Part shown: positions 6,558 through 7,712 of the stretch, piece after piece
How the letters are laid out: every line of letters starts with the position of its first letter
How positions within the stretch are numbered: the first letter of the stretch is position 1
Assembly: GCA_900548635.1 (NCBI GenBank)
Contig: URLP01000088.1
Span: 1-7,712, forward strand
Direction: 5' to 3'
Source: an uncultured Megasphaera sp.
Lineage (GTDB): Bacteria > Bacillota > Negativicutes > Veillonellales > Megasphaeraceae
DNA length: 7,712 nucleotides
The notes under the pieces: generated by a model
Database searches by the model: none
Told to the model about the DNA's origin: nothing
The model's input: the letters and a program-made list of their open reading frames with translations, nothing else
Translations under genes and position numbers: made by a program

Positions 6558-6600
6558 TTCGTGGTTCGTGGTTCGTGGCTAGTGGTTCGTAGTTCGTAGG
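6555..6600. repeat. Heptamer tandem repeat tract overlapping the mtaD stop codon
   Basis: Six heptamers can be read: TAGTTCG, TGGTTCG, TGGTTCG, TGGCTAG, TGGTTCG and TAGTTCG, then TAGG. The first unit begins with the mtaD stop codon TAG. The consensus is T-G/A-G-T-T-C-G. It shares GGCTAGT with the minus strand of the tract at 1169-1213, which marks both as members of one dispersed repeat family. It lies in the 3' untranslated region, before the terminator. Confidence 0.7.
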
Positions 6601-6688
6601 AATCGTCCCCAAGGACAGCCCGCTTGTGGGAATCTCGGAATACAGTCTGTCACTAACAACCAGCCACTAACTGCTAAGCCCTTAAAAA
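6601..6688. other. Gene-free 3' region between heptamer tract and terminator
   Basis: No ORF with a ribosome binding site is seen. The middle part (about 6601-6650) has two small stems: GTCC-CCAA-GGAC (6605-6616) and a short CCC/GGG pairing in 6619-6630. A second heptamer tract follows at 6651-6678, then the A-run that leads into the terminator. Confidence 0.5.
6651..6678. repeat. Inverted heptamer tract
   Basis: Four heptamers can be read: CACTAAC, AACCAGC, CACTAAC and TGCTAAG. Their reverse complement (GTTAGTG-GCTGGTT-GTTAGTG) resembles the tract at 6555-6600 (GTTCGTG-GCTAGTG-GTTCGTA), so the two could pair imperfectly into a long stem with about 50 nt between them. The period and inverse orientation are seen; folding is inferred. 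Confidence 0.5.
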
Positions 6689-6721
6689 GGCGCTGTCTCA
6701 TGAAGACAGCGCCTTTTTTTT
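6689..6721 (+). terminator. Rho-independent terminator of the hslO-mtaD operon
   Basis: A perfect 10-bp stem, GGCGCTGTCT (6689-6698) with AGACAGCGCC (6704-6713), has a 5-nt loop CATGA and is followed by eight T (6714-6721). An A-run (6684-6688) extends the stem against the T-run. It ends the five-gene operon and insulates the next gene. Confidence 0.95.
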
Positions 6722-6730
6722 GCCCATACC

Positions 6731-6744
6731 TGTAATAAATTACA
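6731..6744. promoter_or_regulatory. Operator-like palindrome
   Basis: TGTAAT-AA-ATTACA is a perfect 6-bp dyad with a 2-bp centre, placed between the terminator and the secreted-protein gene. It is too short and A/T-rich for a terminator and has the size of a dimeric repressor site. The cognate regulator is not recognised. Confidence 0.35.
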
Positions 6745-6767
6745 GTGTATTTATTTTTTATGTTTAG

Positions 6768-6773
6768 TAAAAT
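6768..6773 (+). promoter_or_regulatory. Candidate -10 box of the secreted-protein gene
   Basis: TAAAAT in an A/T-rich region, about 58 nt before the chosen ATG. No convincing -35 at standard spacing; TTACAG (6740-6745) is 22 nt away. Only weakly supported, mainly by position and by the AT-rich drop after the terminator. Confidence 0.25.
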
Positions 6774-6831
6774 GATAGTAAAGATAAATGCTTATGGATT
6801 TTTGAACATGGAAAATAAGGAGGCCAGCGTC

Positions 6832-7566
6832 ATGAAAGGAAAAAAGGGTTGGAAGCAGAGGGCCTGTCTGTGTCTGATGGTTTTTCTCATCGGCCTGTCC
6901 GGACTGGCTGGCGCTTCCAGCAGAGATGATATCTATAGGGAGGAACTGGATATCCTGTATGCCAGGGTCCAAAGTGGCAGCAGCTATATTCTCTTCGGTG
7001 AGGAACGGGACGACCTGATGGCCGTCTGGGAAGGCGTGCGTGATCTGTCCCCGGAACAGGGGCTGGAAGCGGTGAAGTACCAGCTGCTGGACTGCAACGG
7101 AGACGGGAAGCCGGAACTGCTGATCGGTCAGGACAACCGGCTCACTAACCTGTTCACCATCCGGGACGGCCAGCTCCATCAGGTGTTCAGCGGCTTTTAC
7201 CGGAACGCTTGGTACTATCTGGGAAACGGACGGTTCCTGAACCAGGGATCCGGGAGTGCCAGCCTTTCCATACTGGGAGAATACCATCTGGACGGGAATG
7301 GGAACCTGGTGTGTGAAAGCTATTATTTTACCCATTGGGATCCGGCTGTAGGGAAAATGGAAGTGTACTGGAATACCTTTGGAGTCCCGGACATCACCTT
7401 GTCGGAGAAAAAAGATATGACGATGGATCAGTTCGGTAAACTCCAAGAGAAGCTGAGGAACAAGGTGAAAAAACTGTCCTGGAAGTCCTTGGCCCGTTAC
7501 GGCAAAGGTCGTGTGGATGTAGAAGGGAAGGCACGGGTCACGGCCGCAGGGAAGGTCAAGCGTTAG
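6832..7566 (+). CDS. Secreted protein of unknown function with a DxNxDG calcium-type motif
   Basis: A 244-residue protein. It opens with a clear signal peptide: basic MKGKKGWKQR, a hydrophobic core (about 12-25) and a likely cleavage after AGA (26-28). The mature part has LLDCNGDGKPELLIG (85-99), a D87-x-N89-x-D91-G acidic loop as in EF-hand-like and FG-GAP/VCBS repeats, and a looser copy HLDGNGN (152-158). The C-terminal 55 residues are Lys-rich and may contact the wall or be flexible. The ATG at 6832 is set by AAGGAGG (6817-6823) with an 8-nt spacer; a reading from GTG at 6745 would add 29 residues ahead of the signal peptide. Codon use differs from the operon: more AGG, CGG, GGA, GGG and CTG, fewer CGC and GTC. 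This hints at horizontal transfer. It resembles orphan exported proteins of gut Firmicutes, but no function can be assigned. Confidence 0.85.
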   Translation: MKGKKGWKQRACLCLMVFLIGLSGLAGASSRDDIYREELDILYARVQSGSSYILFGEERDDLMAVWEGVRDLSPEQGLEAVKYQLLDCNGDGKPELLIGQDNRLTNLFTIRDGQLHQVFSGFYRNAWYYLGNGRFLNQGSGSASLSILGEYHLDGNGNLVCESYYFTHWDPAVGKMEVYWNTFGVPDITLSEKKDMTMDQFGKLQEKLRNKVKKLSWKSLARYGKGRVDVEGKARVTAAGKVKR

Positions 7567-7589
7567 CTATTCATAGGCATGGTATTCTC

Positions 7590-7603
7590 GGAGGTGACAG
7601 ATG
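7590..7603 (+). promoter_or_regulatory. Ribosome binding site and ATG cut off by the IS end
   Basis: GGAGGTGA (7590-7597) is followed at proper spacing by ATG (7601-7603), 34 nt after the preceding stop. The ATG directly abuts the putative insertion sequence end at 7604. Reading on gives only a 19-codon frame that stops at 7658-7660, inside the element. This looks like the start of a gene, perhaps the second in an operon with the secreted protein, separated from its body by the insertion. Confidence 0.4.
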
Positions 7604-7712
7604 GTCAACTACTCCCGACTAAAGTCGGGAGCTTGTAAGTCGGAACTGCATAGGTACTAACGACATCTAAAAGATGTCTTCCTAAATCCGCCTACATCAT
7701 CGGGTGGCTGAC
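7604..7712 (-). mobile_element. IS200/IS605-family (TnpB-type) element, right end, partial
   Basis: Read on the minus strand, the segment ends in AAGCTCCCGACT-TT-AGTCGGGAG then TAGTTGAC. A GC-rich hairpin followed by TAGTTGAC or TAGTTCAC is the familiar right end of IS200/IS605-type elements carrying tnpB. The hairpin arms are 7612-7620 and 7623-7631. A second perfect stem, GACATCT-AAA-AGATGTC, is at 7662-7678. The tnpB gene would lie on the minus strand beyond the right edge; no clear TnpB coding sequence is in the window. The boundary at 7604 is set by the TTGAC end and is accurate to a few bases at best. Confidence 0.65.
7604..7712 (-). ncRNA. Possible omega RNA (TnpB guide RNA) scaffold, 3' part
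   Basis: In IS200/IS605 elements with TnpB the transcript of the right end forms the omega RNA scaffold, and the flank just outside serves as guide. The two stems (7662-7678 and 7612-7631) lie where scaffold stems would be. AAGTCGG occurs at 7622-7628 in overlapping form and again at 7637-7643, so the CCGACT arm has two possible partners, as in a switch or pseudoknot. Inferred from element type; the partner TnpB is not visible. Confidence 0.35.

Noticed and set aside
6745..6831. N-terminal extension of the secreted protein from GTG
   Set aside because: It would put 29 residues before a normal signal peptide, while the ATG at 6832 has an ideal AAGGAGG.
7600..7660. Small protein of 19 codons from the ATG at 7601
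   Set aside because: Its codons are the insertion-sequence end hairpin, so the frame is a by-product of the insertion rather than a gene.

Overview
The window looks like chromosome from an anaerobic Firmicute of the Negativicutes type, with Megasphaera or a relative as the best guess. This rests on the GC-rich, GCC/GTC/CGC-heavy codon use, the polyferredoxin, the recalled DUF6173-type protein and the gene order Hsp33 - phosphorylase - MtnA - AhcY - deaminase. It is an impression from protein character, not a database result.

Layout. Positions 2-574 (+) hold the 3' part of a membrane-associated polyferredoxin with four [4Fe-4S] motifs. It converges, with only 2 bp between the stops, on a small acidic DUF6173-like gene (577-1089, -). 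A divergent intergenic region (about 1105-1259) carries a TATAAT box on each strand and a degenerate heptamer repeat tract. From 1260 to 6557 five + strand genes form one tight operon with gaps from -1 to 27 nt: hslO (redox chaperone Hsp33), a methylthio-nucleoside phosphorylase, mtnA, ahcY and an MTA/SAH deaminase. The operon ends in a second heptamer tract that starts in the last stop codon, a possible stem made with an inverted heptamer tract, and a strong intrinsic terminator (6689-6721). After it come a short palindrome, a secreted protein gene of different base composition (6832-7566), a well-formed RBS and ATG, and then directly what appears to be the right end of an IS200/IS605-type (TnpB) element read on the minus strand and running off the window.

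How the genes work together. The operon recycles the adenosine by-products of S-adenosylmethionine: methylthioadenosine (MTA), S-adenosylhomocysteine (SAH) and possibly 5'-deoxyadenosine. The active-site residues suggest a less usual route. The phosphorylase has Asn206 where adenine-specific MTA phosphorylases have Asp, as in 6-oxopurine enzymes. The AhcY homologue has Lys55 where adenine-type enzymes carry Glu/Gln. A deaminase sits in the same operon. Together they suggest that the adenine is deaminated first and that the phosphorylase and hydrolase then act on methylthioinosine and S-inosylhomocysteine. This is an inference and would need enzyme assays.
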